Below the pieces are notes generated by a model. That model did not search any database, was not told where the DNA came from, and saw only the letters and a list, made by a program, of their open reading frames with translations. From positions 1 to 64,000 of the forward strand of contig NZ_KB908094.1 in NCBI RefSeq assembly GCF_000382345.1: a stretch of 64,000 nucleotides of DNA, given 5' to 3'. Every line of letters starts with the position of its first letter. Positions within the stretch are counted from its first letter, which is position 1. This DNA comes from Massilia niastensis DSM 21313 (GTDB lineage Bacteria; Pseudomonadota; Gammaproteobacteria; Burkholderiales; Burkholderiaceae_D). Below, in pieces: positions 52,742-60,858 of the stretch. A program made the translations under genes and the position numbers.

Positions 52742-53653
52742 TCAGGCGCTGAAGTGGGCGCGCTCGACGTGGTCGGGCGGCAGGCCGTCGCGCCGGGCAT
52801 GCAGGTCGAAGTCGAACTCGATGGCGTAGAACGGTGCGTCGACTTCATGCGCGCGCAGCCGGGCCGGATCGGTGACCTTGACCAGTGGCGGCACCAGGCC
52901 TTCGCGGGTTGCGAACGCGAAGTCGTCCCACAGGTAGGGGTCGCCTTCGATGTTGATCTGCGTGGTCAGCTTGCGGTGGTCCGGGGCGGTCACGAAGAAG
53001 TGGATGTGCGCCGGACGGGTGCCATGGCGGCCGAGCAGCGTGAGCAGCTTGTCGGTGGCGCCTCCCGGAGGCACGCTGTAGCCGACCGGCACCTTGCTGC
53101 GGAAACGATAGCGGCCGTCGGCGTCGGTACGGATCGTGCGGCGCAGGTTGTAGGCCGTCTGGCCCGGGTCGAAGAAGGAATAGCCGCCCAGGTGGTTGGC
53201 ATGCCAGACTTCGACCAGGGCGCCCGGCAGCGGCTTGCCGTCGGCGCCACGGACCTGTCCTCCCATGAACAGCACCTCGCCGGGCTGCTCGTCCTGGTCC
53301 AGGCGCGCGCTGCCCAGCGATTCGGGGGCGCCGGCCACGTACAGCGGACCTTCGATGGTGCGTGGGGTGCCGCCCGCCACGCCCTGGCGCGCCTCCTCCT
53401 CGTCGGTACGCAGGTCGAGGAAGTGCTCGAAGCCCAGGCCGGCGGCGATCAGTCCATATTCGCCGGAACGGCCGGCCTCGGTCAGGTAGCTCATCGCGCT
53501 CCAGAACTCGTGCGGCTGGATGTCGAATTCGTCGATCGTCACGAACAGGTCGCGTACGATACGGTTGACGATGGCCTGGACGCGCGGGTTGCCGCTGTCC
53601 TTTTCGGTGCTCTCGATCTTGCGCAGCAGCGCGTCGATGGCGTTCTTGTCCAT
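52742..53653 (-). CDS. catA: Catechol 1,2-dioxygenase
   Basis: The 303-residue intradiol dioxygenase has Fe(III) ligands Tyr158, Tyr192, His216 and His218. GGYSFFDPGQTAYNLRR, LLGRHGTRPAHIHFFV and the C-terminal YLWDDFAFATREGL follow the CatA pattern rather than the hydroxyquinol type seen at 43536. It opens catechol to cis,cis-muconate. AAAGGAGAC precedes the ATG. It lies downstream of iacA, iacB and the SDR, consistent with catechol being the end product of the iac pathway. The catB and catC genes are not in the window. Confidence 0.92.
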   Translation of the reverse strand: MDKNAIDALLRKIESTEKDSGNPRVQAIVNRIVRDLFVTIDEFDIQPHEFWSAMSYLTEAGRSGEYGLIAAGLGFEHFLDLRTDEEEARQGVAGGTPRTIEGPLYVAGAPESLGSARLDQDEQPGEVLFMGGQVRGADGKPLPGALVEVWHANHLGGYSFFDPGQTAYNLRRTIRTDADGRYRFRSKVPVGYSVPPGGATDKLLTLLGRHGTRPAHIHFFVTAPDHRKLTTQINIEGDPYLWDDFAFATREGLVPPLVKVTDPARLRAHEVDAPFYAIEFDFDLHARRDGLPPDHVERAHFSA

Positions 53654-53683
53654 GCTTGTCTCCTTTGGTTGTGTCAGTGTTGT

Positions 53684-54097
53684 TTAGCGATGGGCGACCA
53701 GGGCCGCGCGGCCGATGCCGCGGCCGAGCGCAAGGGCTGTCCGGCCGCCCAGCCCGAAGTCGGTGTTGGGCAGGTCCTGGATGAAGACCCGCACCACGCC
53801 TGGCGCCACGCCGATGACGGCGGATGCCGCCGTCAGGGCCTCGACCAGGCGCACTTTCTGCGCATCGGTGCGGCCGGCGATCAAAAAGGCCTGCAGCACG
53901 GCGCGCGGCGCCGTCGCCGCATGCGCGGGCTGTCCGGCGACGCCGAAGTGCGCGCGCGGGACTTCGCTCAGGATCACGCAGACCGATTCGACGGGAGCGT
54001 CGACCGATTCCACGACGGCATCCGTGAGCGCCGCGATCAGGCGCTCCTTCTGTCCATCGGGGTGGCCCGCCATGATGAATGCCTGGATTGTTGGCAT
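53684..54097 (-). CDS. Tandem-domain 4-oxalocrotonate tautomerase-like protein
   Basis: The 137-residue protein consists of two similar halves: residues 2-60 (QAFIMAGHPDGQKERLIAALTDA) and 66-125 (QAFLIAGRTDAQKVRLVEALTAA). The first half keeps the catalytic N-terminal Pro2; the aligned position in the second half is Ala66. Ordinary 4-OT subunits have about 62 residues and form hexamers, so a fused trimer of dimers is expected. AAAGGTAG precedes the ATG. It sits between the SDR and catA genes in the iac operon; it might tautomerise an oxindole or keto intermediate. The substrate is unknown. Confidence 0.85.
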   Translation of the reverse strand: MPTIQAFIMAGHPDGQKERLIAALTDAVVESVDAPVESVCVILSEVPRAHFGVAGQPAHAATAPRAVLQAFLIAGRTDAQKVRLVEALTAASAVIGVAPGVVRVFIQDLPNTDFGLGGRTALALGRGIGRAALVAHR

Positions 54098-54124
54098 TGC
54101 CTACCTTTCAATGTTCGCAGCCTG

Positions 54125-54865
54125 TCAGCGCATGAACAGGCCGCCGTTGATGTCCAGGCAGGCGCCGGTCGCGGAACCCGCTCCGCTGCTTGCCAGCAGG
54201 ACGACGGCATCGGCGATGAAGCCCGGGTCGCCGAGCGAGCGCACCGGGATGGCCTGGGTGATCGCGGCCAGCTTGTCGGCCGGGACGCTCTCGTGCACGA
54301 TCGGCAGGTCCAGCGGGCCGGGCGAGATCGCGTTGACCGTCACGCCGTGCGGCGCCAGTTCGCGCGCGAACACCTTGGTCAGGGTCAGCACCCCGCCCTT
54401 GGCCGCCGCGTAATGGGCGCCGGTGGCCGTGCCGCCGGTCTGGCCGGCGAGCGAGGCGATGTTCACGATGCGTCCGAAACCGCGCGCCGCGAAGGCCTGG
54501 CCGAACACCTGGCAGGCCAGGAACACGCTGCGCAGGTTCACCGCCACCACCGCGTCGAACTCCTCGGGGCTGATCTCCATCAGGGCCGCGACCCGCGACT
54601 GGCCGGCATTGTTGACCAGCACGTCGGCGCCGCCCCAGCGCTCCTCCAGCAGCTTCCCGGCAGCCTCGAAATCGGCCTTGCTGCGCACATCCAGGCGCAG
54701 CGCCAGGGCATTCTCGCCCAGGCTCTCCGCCACCTTCGAGGCGGCGTCCAGGTCGAGATCGGCCAGCGCCACCCGGAACCCGGCGGCGTGCAGGCGCCGC
54801 GCCACCAACTCGCCGAGGCCGCGCGCGGCGCCGGTGACCAGCGCCACCTTGTCGTTGCCGGCCAT
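54125..54865 (-). CDS. iacE: Short-chain dehydrogenase/reductase, IacE-like
   Basis: The 246-residue protein has TGAARGLGELVA, an Asp after strand two (ALADLD, suggesting NAD(H)), NNAGQSRVA and the catalytic Ser in NIASLAGQTGG, Tyr and Lys in HYAAAKGG. AGGGAG precedes the ATG. Position after iacA and iacB supports IacE, the SDR of indole-3-acetate catabolism that acts on the IacA product. Sequence alone would only say SDR. Confidence 0.78.
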   Translation of the reverse strand: MAGNDKVALVTGAARGLGELVARRLHAAGFRVALADLDLDAASKVAESLGENALALRLDVRSKADFEAAGKLLEERWGGADVLVNNAGQSRVAALMEISPEEFDAVVAVNLRSVFLACQVFGQAFAARGFGRIVNIASLAGQTGGTATGAHYAAAKGGVLTLTKVFARELAPHGVTVNAISPGPLDLPIVHESVPADKLAAITQAIPVRSLGDPGFIADAVVLLASSGAGSATGACLDINGGLFMR

Positions 54866-54868
54866 GGT

Positions 54869-55231
54869 TCAGGCTCCCTGAATGATGAGGGCGCGGCCCA
54901 CGCGCGCTTCGATCTTGCCGTACTTCCAGAGGCGGAATTCGCCGACCTTCACGGTGCGGAACAGGTTGCAGGCCGCGACCACGGTGTCCAGGTCGACCAC
55001 GTCGGCCATGATGTAGACCGTCCACGGCGCCGTCGCGGAACTGCCGACCATGGTGCGGTCGTCGTCCATGGTGCCGAGGATGGTCACGCCCGGCATGGTG
55101 TTCATGGCGCTCATCATCTCGCCGTAGCCTTTCCACACGGCGCCGATCTCCGCCTCCGGCAGGTCGAAGAAATTCTGGGTGACGCCGATGCAGAACAGGA
55201 CGCGCAGCGGATCTTTTTGGGTGTCGGACAT
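54869..55231 (-). CDS. iacB: IacB-like small protein of indole-3-acetate catabolism
   Basis: The start at 55231 follows GGAGAC and gives 120 residues. The sequence LRVLFCIGVTQNFFDLPEAEI and VTILGTMDDDRTMVG matches no enzyme family that I recognise, but a protein of this size lies between iacA and iacE in known iac clusters. It appears soluble with an alpha-beta pattern, perhaps a dimeric alpha-beta barrel. The biochemical role of IacB is not established; assignment rests on position and size. Confidence 0.72.
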   Translation of the reverse strand: MSDTQKDPLRVLFCIGVTQNFFDLPEAEIGAVWKGYGEMMSAMNTMPGVTILGTMDDDRTMVGSSATAPWTVYIMADVVDLDTVVAACNLFRTVKVGEFRLWKYGKIEARVGRALIIQGA

Positions 55232-55266
55232 GAAGTCTCCAGTCAGGGATAAAGCGATAGGGTCAA

Positions 55267-56430
55267 TTACAGGAAGCCGGGCATCGGCGCGACACCCAGG
55301 GCGACGGCGCCGGCGCCGTCGTAGATGCCTTCGCCCAGGAAGGCGTGCTGGCGCACCACGGCGGCGTCGCGCAGGTAGCGCTGCAGCGGGTGGCTGGCAT
55401 AGATGGCGGTGGTGCCGGCCAGGCCGAACATCTGCTGCACCACCCAGTCGCCGGCGCGGGCCGCCTCGACCGCGGCGAGGCGCAGCGTCGCGACCTGCTC
55501 GGGCGTGACCGGATCGCCGGCCAGGATCCCGTCCCACACTTCGCCGGTGATGTCGTAGAAGAAGCCGCGCGCCGCGCGCAGCCGGGCCTCGGCCTTGGCC
55601 ACTTCGATCCGCACATAGGACCGGTCCGCCAGCCTGGGGGCGCCGGTGATCGCGACGCGGCCGCCCGCCATGTGGGTGATCTCGTCGATGGCGGCGCGGG
55701 CGATGCCGAGGTTGACGACCGCCAGCACCTGGGCCGCGTAGGCGATGGTCGGATAGCGGTACAGCGGCTCGTCGATGGTCGGTTCGCCGCCGCGGATGAA
55801 GGTCCAGTCGTCGTCGACGAACTGCGAACTCACCTTCAGGTCATGGCTGCCGGTACCGCACAGGCCCATCACATCCCAGTTGTCGACGATCTCGACCTTG
55901 CTGGGTTGCAGCACCGCAGTGCGCGGCTTGCCGCCTGGCTGGCCCGGGCTACCGGTGCCGATACCGACGCCGAGCAGGTCGGCGCCCTTGCAGCCGCTGG
56001 CGAACTTCCAGGTGCCGTTCACCATCCAGCCGCCGTCGACCTGGGTCGCCGGCTGGATCGGGAACAGTCCGCCGGCAAACACCAGATCCGGGCTGGCGCG
56101 GTACATTTCCGCCTGGGTGGCCTTGGGCAGCGCCGCCAGATAGACCGAGGCCGAGCCGAAGCTGGCGACCCAGCCGACCGAACCGTCGGCCTGCGAAATG
56201 CGCTCGACCAGCGCCAGGAAGTCGCCCGGACTCATGCCGCTGCCGCCGAAACAGACCGGGGTCGCCGCGGAATACACGCCCTGGCGCTTGAGGCGCTCGA
56301 TGACATCGCGCGGCACGTGGCGCAGGTGGGTGAATTCGGTACGGCGGGCGCGGATATCCGCGAGCAGTCGGTCCAGGGTTTCGGTCTGGCCGGCCACGCT
56401 GGGGGCAGCTTCGGCTTGGAAATCGAGCAT
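55267..56430 (-). CDS. iacA: Indole-3-acetate monooxygenase (acyl-CoA-dehydrogenase fold)
   Basis: The start at 56430 follows GGAGAC and gives 387 residues. The protein has the acyl-CoA-dehydrogenase fold of class D flavin monooxygenases: RISQADGSVGWVASFGSAS near residue 80, WKFASGCKGADL near 140 and MGLCGTGSHDL near 195. No catalytic Glu of true dehydrogenases is found. IacA hydroxylates indole-3-acetate with reduced flavin supplied by IacG, which is encoded at the window's right edge. It opens the minus-strand half of the iac cluster. Confidence 0.87.
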   Translation of the reverse strand: MLDFQAEAAPSVAGQTETLDRLLADIRARRTEFTHLRHVPRDVIERLKRQGVYSAATPVCFGGSGMSPGDFLALVERISQADGSVGWVASFGSASVYLAALPKATQAEMYRASPDLVFAGGLFPIQPATQVDGGWMVNGTWKFASGCKGADLLGVGIGTGSPGQPGGKPRTAVLQPSKVEIVDNWDVMGLCGTGSHDLKVSSQFVDDDWTFIRGGEPTIDEPLYRYPTIAYAAQVLAVVNLGIARAAIDEITHMAGGRVAITGAPRLADRSYVRIEVAKAEARLRAARGFFYDITGEVWDGILAGDPVTPEQVATLRLAAVEAARAGDWVVQQMFGLAGTTAIYASHPLQRYLRDAAVVRQHAFLGEGIYDGAGAVALGVAPMPGFL

Positions 56431-56630
56431 GTTTGTCTCCGTTGGTAGGGGTGCCGGAAGGCGCACCGGATAAGCGTGGAACCAGTGTAGGGACGGTGAC
56501 AAACCGCTTCAATTCGGAGTATTCGGGTCCTCCATAGGTGGCAGCACGGCGGCGGCTAAAGAAATTACGTAGCCGGCGCATCCACGCGTCTCCGTATAAT
56601 CGGAAGCGGGATTCAAGACCAGGGGCGATC

Positions 56631-58139
56631 ATGGCGCAGTTCGAACTGACTGATTTCAAGCGGATGGTAGAGGCAATGTCATCCTGCATCATCGTGCATG
56701 ATGCCGACAGCAAGGCGATCCTGTGGGCCAACCCGGCGGCCTGCACGGTGCTCGGCTTCACGCTCGACGAACTGCTGCCTTTGAAAGCGCCTGACATGAG
56801 CAGCCGCGCCGACCAGTACCGCCGCGAGATCGGCCTGCGCTGGCTGCAGGGCGCGGTCGAACGCGGCATCAACGTCATCGAGTGGTGCTACCGCGCCAAG
56901 AACGGCGAAGAAATCATGTCCGAAGCGACCGCCACCCTGGTCCGGCTGGCGCGCCAGGACGTCGTCATGGTGCAGTTTCGCGATATCGCACGCGAGGAAC
57001 GGGACAGGCGCGAAATGAAGCGCCTGGAGCGCCGCCTCAAGGAGTTCATGCAGGACTCCGATGAAGGCGTGGCGGTGCTGGGTCCGGGCGGCTGCTTCGA
57101 ATACCTGAGCGCCACCGGACGCAAGCTGCTGATGCTGGATGCCGCCCCCGGCGCGGCCCTGCCCTGCCTTCCCGTGCTGTGCACCCCGGACACGGCGCGC
57201 GAACTCGAACATATCCAGGCGCTGGCATTGCCGGACAGCCTGCCTCTCTCTCTCGTCTTCGAAGCCAGCCTGGCGCATGGGATCCGGCGCTGGTTCCAGG
57301 CCAGCTGCCGCCATATCGACATCGAGAACGACCTGAAGGGGCAGCTGCTGCACTTCCGCGACATCACCGGCCAGGTCGAGGCCGAGCAGGCGCGCCGCGA
57401 CCAGCAAGCCGCCCTCGAGTACCTGGCGCGCCACAATGCGATGGGTGAAATGGCGGCGGCGATCGCGCACGAACTGAGCCAGCCGCTGGCGGCGATCCGC
57501 AATTACCTCGAGGGGGCGACCCTGCTCCTGCGCAGCCCGGATGCGGCGCGCGAGGGCGTCATCGTCGGCCTGAATGGCGCATCGCGCCAGGTCGAGCATG
57601 CCAGCGCGATCATCAAGAGCGTGCGCGATTATGTCGTCAAGCTCGAGCAAAGCGAGGCGCCGGCCGATCTCAACGCGATCCTCGCCGACACCCGCTATTT
57701 CATCGAGCTCAAGGCGGGAGATGCCGGCGTCAAGCTCGATTTCTCATTCGCGCCTGATGCGCTGGTGGTCAACTGCGAGAAGGTATTGATCGGGCAGGTC
57801 ATCCTGAACCTGGCTTTCAATGCGATCGAGGAGATGCAGCGCTTCCCGGCAGAGCGGCGGCTGGTGCGGATCCACAGCGAACGGCGCGACGGGCGGGCGC
57901 TGCTGTCGGTGCAGGACCAGGGCAGCGGCATCGACGCCTCCCTCCATGAACGGCTGTTCGACGGCTTCTTCACCTCCAAGGTCAGCGGCAATGGCATCGG
58001 GCTGGCGCTGTGCAAGAACATCATCGGGAGACATCACGGCGACATCTGGGCCGAACCCGTCGCCGCGGGCGGCGCACTGTTCCGTTTTTCCTTGCCGCTG
58101 CTTCCTGGTACGTCGCCTGCTCAGGAATTGCGCCCGTAG
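56631..58139 (+). CDS. PAS-domain sensor histidine kinase, orphan
   Basis: The start at 56631 (MAQFELTDFKRMVE) gives 502 residues; TATAAT at 56595-56600 precedes it. PAS domains cover about residues 8-120 and 135-245; no membrane helix is seen, so the kinase is cytoplasmic. The phospho-acceptor His280 lies in MGEMAAAIAHELSQPLAAI, and the N box (LNLAFNAIEEM), DQGSGI and GNGIGLALCKNI complete the ATPase domain. No response-regulator gene is adjacent. Some iac clusters use two-component regulation, so it may sense indole-3-acetate. Confidence 0.88.
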   Translation: MAQFELTDFKRMVEAMSSCIIVHDADSKAILWANPAACTVLGFTLDELLPLKAPDMSSRADQYRREIGLRWLQGAVERGINVIEWCYRAKNGEEIMSEATATLVRLARQDVVMVQFRDIAREERDRREMKRLERRLKEFMQDSDEGVAVLGPGGCFEYLSATGRKLLMLDAAPGAALPCLPVLCTPDTARELEHIQALALPDSLPLSLVFEASLAHGIRRWFQASCRHIDIENDLKGQLLHFRDITGQVEAEQARRDQQAALEYLARHNAMGEMAAAIAHELSQPLAAIRNYLEGATLLLRSPDAAREGVIVGLNGASRQVEHASAIIKSVRDYVVKLEQSEAPADLNAILADTRYFIELKAGDAGVKLDFSFAPDALVVNCEKVLIGQVILNLAFNAIEEMQRFPAERRLVRIHSERRDGRALLSVQDQGSGIDASLHERLFDGFFTSKVSGNGIGLALCKNIIGRHHGDIWAEPVAAGGALFRFSLPLLPGTSPAQELRP

Positions 58140-59044
58140 CGCTGCAGCAGGTCGAGCACCAGCTGGCGCAGCCAGCGGCTGCCCTGGTCGTTCTCGAATT
58201 CCTCGTGCCAGTGCAAGGTGACGTCGACTGCAGGCAGGGACACTGGCAAGCCGTAGATGCGGAACTGCTCGCCGATATTGAACAGCTTGGCGATCCGCAG
58301 CGGCAGCGTCGCGGCCAGGTCCGACTGAAGCAGGATCAAGGGCAGCACCGAGAAATGCGGGATCTCGAGCGCGACGCGGCGTCCGACACCCAGTTCCTGC
58401 AGCGCCAGCGCGAGCTGGCTGTGGCTGCTCTCGGCCGAGCGCACCTGCACATGCGACAGTGCCTGGTACTCTTCCAGCGACAGCGCCTTGTGGCGCGGCA
58501 GGCCGACCCGCTTGCGCGTCAGGCAGCAGTACGACTCGCTGAACAGCAGCGCGTGGCGGGTCGTCTCCTTCAGGGCCGGCAGATTACCGATCGCGAAGTC
58601 GAGATGCCCGGTGCGCAGGGAGTCGACGATCTGGTCCTGCGGCACCTGCACCACCTTCAGCTGCACGTTCGGCGCCAGCACCCGTAGCTGCTCGCAGATC
58701 GGCGGCAGGAACACCATCTCCGCCACGTCCGTCATCGACACCCGGAACACCCGCTCGCTCACCGCCGGATCGAAGCCCCCCGCCAGGCGCAGCGCGTCCT
58801 GCACTGCCTGCAGCGCACGTCCGATCGGCTTTTCCAGCTCGAGCGCCGTCGGCGTCGGCTGCATGCCGTCGCGGGTGCGCACGAACAGCGGGTCGCCGAA
58901 CAGCTCGCGCAAGCGGTTGACCGCGTGGCTGACGGCCGGCTGCGACAGGTGCAGGCGGTTGCCCGCCAGCGTCAGGCTGCGCTCTTCCGAGACCGCCTGG
59001 AATACCCGTAGCAGGTTCAGGTCCATGTTGTGAAAGGTCGTCAT
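58121..59044 (-). CDS. LysR-family transcriptional regulator
   Basis: The 307-residue protein has the helix-turn-helix NMDLNLLRVFQAVSEERSLTLAGNRLHLSQPAVSHAVNRLR and an effector domain opening FRVSMTDVAEMVFLPPICEQL. It resembles the NahR/NodD-like LysR group. Its 3' end overlaps the convergent kinase gene by 19 bases. It is divergent from iacI-iacH-iacC-iacD-iacF and is the natural candidate for their activator. The effector may be indole-3-acetate or a derivative. Confidence 0.9.
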   Translation of the reverse strand: MTTFHNMDLNLLRVFQAVSEERSLTLAGNRLHLSQPAVSHAVNRLRELFGDPLFVRTRDGMQPTPTALELEKPIGRALQAVQDALRLAGGFDPAVSERVFRVSMTDVAEMVFLPPICEQLRVLAPNVQLKVVQVPQDQIVDSLRTGHLDFAIGNLPALKETTRHALLFSESYCCLTRKRVGLPRHKALSLEEYQALSHVQVRSAESSHSQLALALQELGVGRRVALEIPHFSVLPLILLQSDLAATLPLRIAKLFNIGEQFRIYGLPVSLPAVDVTLHWHEEFENDQGSRWLRQLVLDLLQRYGRNS

Positions 59045-59060
59045 GGCCTACCAAAATTCG

Positions 59061-59098
59061 TTTGATTCATGTGTGGAATATGTCACATCAATTTGATT
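59061..59098. promoter_or_regulatory. Candidate LysR binding region upstream of iacI
   Basis: TTTGATT occurs at 59061-59067 and again at 59092-59098, 31 bases apart (about three helical turns). Between them ATGTG (59069-59073) and CACAT (59084-59088) form a dyad with a ten-base spacer, as in LysR boxes. The region lies between the divergent LysR and iacI starts. Confidence 0.5.
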
Positions 59099-59162
59099 TA
59101 TGCAACGGCCATTCCTAGAATCGGTTCCAGGCATCTGCCATTCACATCATGGATCGACACAC

Positions 59163-59687
59163 ATGACCTCTCCCGATTCCAGCGCGCTTCATGCCCTCGG
59201 CCTGCGCCTTCAGCGCCTCGAGGCGGCACAAGCCTCACGCAATACGCTGGCGCGCTACATGCACCTGTGCGACCAGCCCTGTGGCGACCGCAGCGCTCCC
59301 CGGCTGGCCGACCTGTTCACCGGGGACGCCATCTGGGAAGGCGTCGGCCCCCTGTATGCCGGCAAGTTCGGCCGTCACCAGGGACCAGCCGCCATCGCGG
59401 CCTTCGTCGGCAGCTACCTGGCGCCGTCTCCCCACTTCAAGCGCAACCTGCATTTCCTCACTTCGGAGCGGCTGAGCGTGACGGAGGACTGTGGCGGCGC
59501 GCACGGCCAATGGCTGATGCTGCAGCTCTCCACGTATGGCGGGGGCGGCGCGGAAGCCATCACGGCGCGCCTCGATGTCGACTTCCGCGCGACGCCGGAC
59601 GGCCGCTGGCTGATCGCGCACTTCCGCACCGAACGCCTGGAATGCGTCCCCTGGAACGACAACGGCATCCTCGGGGAAGCGGCATGA
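59163..59687 (+). CDS. iacI: SnoaL-like protein, IacI-like
   Basis: The start at 59163 (MTSPDSSALHALG, 174 residues) is the second in-frame ATG; the first at 59100 lies inside the regulatory region. The protein has the NTF2/SnoaL fold pattern: ARYMHLCDQP, LADLFTGDAIWEG, AAIAAFVGSYLAPSPHFKRNLHFL and FRATPDGRWLIAHFRTERLE. It overlaps iacH by ATGA. A small SnoaL-like protein of this size is part of iac clusters; its step is not established. Confidence 0.75.
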   Translation: MTSPDSSALHALGLRLQRLEAAQASRNTLARYMHLCDQPCGDRSAPRLADLFTGDAIWEGVGPLYAGKFGRHQGPAAIAAFVGSYLAPSPHFKRNLHFLTSERLSVTEDCGGAHGQWLMLQLSTYGGGGAEAITARLDVDFRATPDGRWLIAHFRTERLECVPWNDNGILGEAA

Positions 59688-60835
59688 ACGCGTTCGCTCA
59701 ACGCTTCTCCGTGGGCAGCCAGGCAGGGCCCACGATTGCGATCAAGGATTGCATCGACGTCGCCGGCTGGCCGACCCGCGCCGGCAGCGCCGCACTGGCC
59801 GATGCGCCGGCGGCGGAGCGCGACGCCGCGGTCGTCCGCTCCCTGCTCGACGCCGGCTGGCATATCGTCGGCAAGACCAACATGCACGAGCTGGCCTATG
59901 GAATGACCGGCATTAACCGCTGGAGCGGCACGCCGTGCAACCCGCAGGATCCGGCCCTGATCCCGGGCGGCTCGTCGAGCGGTTCGGCGGTCGCAGTCGG
60001 CAACGGCGAGGTGGAGGCGGCCCTCGGCAGCGATACCGGCGGCTCGATCCGCCTTCCCGCCGCCTGCTGCGGCGTGATTGGCCTGAAGCCCGGCTTCGGC
60101 CGGGTCGATCGGCGCGGCGCCATGCCGCGCGACAGCAGTCTCGATTGCATCGGTCCGTTCGCACGCGGGATGGAGGTGCTGAACCGTGTGATGGAAGCGA
60201 TTGCCCTGAACTTCGATTCCCGGGCCGCCGCCCAGCCGCTGGCCCGGGCCAGGCTTGGCGTGGTGGCGACCGGCAGTGACGCCGCGGTCGAAGCGGCCGT
60301 GGCGGCAGCCCTGCAGGCCAGTGGCTGGCAGCTGGAGACGCGCGCCCTGCCCGGGCTACGGTCCGCTTTCGAGGCCGGTCTCGCCGTGATCGATCAGGAG
60401 ACCTGGAACGCTTTCGGCCATCTGGCGGCTGGCGGCCGGGTCGGCATCGATGTGGCGCGCCGCCTGGCAGCGGCCAGCGCCGCAAGGGAGGACGCCAGGC
60501 AGGCGGCAGAGTGCGTCCGTCTCGCATTCATCGACCAGGTAGACCGGGCGCTCGCGGACGTGGACGCCCTTGTGCTGCCGACCCTGCCGTCGCTGCCGCC
60601 CACCCTGGCCGAGGCCGAGGCCGGCCACGCCATCATCGGCCTCAGCGCCCTGGTGCGTCCTTTCAATCTCAGCGGCCATCCGGCCCTGAGCTTCCCGGTT
60701 CCCGTACCTGCCTCCCACCGGGGGAACGGCGCCTTGAAGGCCGGACTGCAGCTGGTCGGCCGCAAAGGCGAAGACGAGCGCCTGTGCGCACTGGCGCTCC
60801 ATCTGGAACGGACGCTGCGCCGTCTGCACTACTAA
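59684..60835 (+). CDS. iacH: Amidase-signature family protein, IacH-like
   Basis: The 383-residue protein carries the amidase signature with catalytic Lys in IAIKDCIDV, the glycine/serine loop PGGSSSGSAVAV with cis-Ser, and the nucleophilic Ser in GSDTGGSIRLPAACCG. It hydrolyses a C-N amide bond. In iac clusters IacH is thought to release or open the nitrogen-containing ring product before catechol forms; the exact substrate is not proven. The start overlaps iacI by ATGA, and iacC follows 23 bases later. Confidence 0.88.
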   Translation: MNAFAQRFSVGSQAGPTIAIKDCIDVAGWPTRAGSAALADAPAAERDAAVVRSLLDAGWHIVGKTNMHELAYGMTGINRWSGTPCNPQDPALIPGGSSSGSAVAVGNGEVEAALGSDTGGSIRLPAACCGVIGLKPGFGRVDRRGAMPRDSSLDCIGPFARGMEVLNRVMEAIALNFDSRAAAQPLARARLGVVATGSDAAVEAAVAAALQASGWQLETRALPGLRSAFEAGLAVIDQETWNAFGHLAAGGRVGIDVARRLAAASAAREDARQAAECVRLAFIDQVDRALADVDALVLPTLPSLPPTLAEAEAGHAIIGLSALVRPFNLSGHPALSFPVPVPASHRGNGALKAGLQLVGRKGEDERLCALALHLERTLRRLHY

Positions 60836-60858
60836 CCATTTCAACACTGGAGCATCCC

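Noticed and set aside
43536..53653. Treating both intradiol dioxygenases as the same enzyme
   Set aside because: The protein at 43536 has hydroxyquinol-type features around its first iron-binding Tyr, whereas the one at 52742 has the CatA pattern; they belong to different operons.
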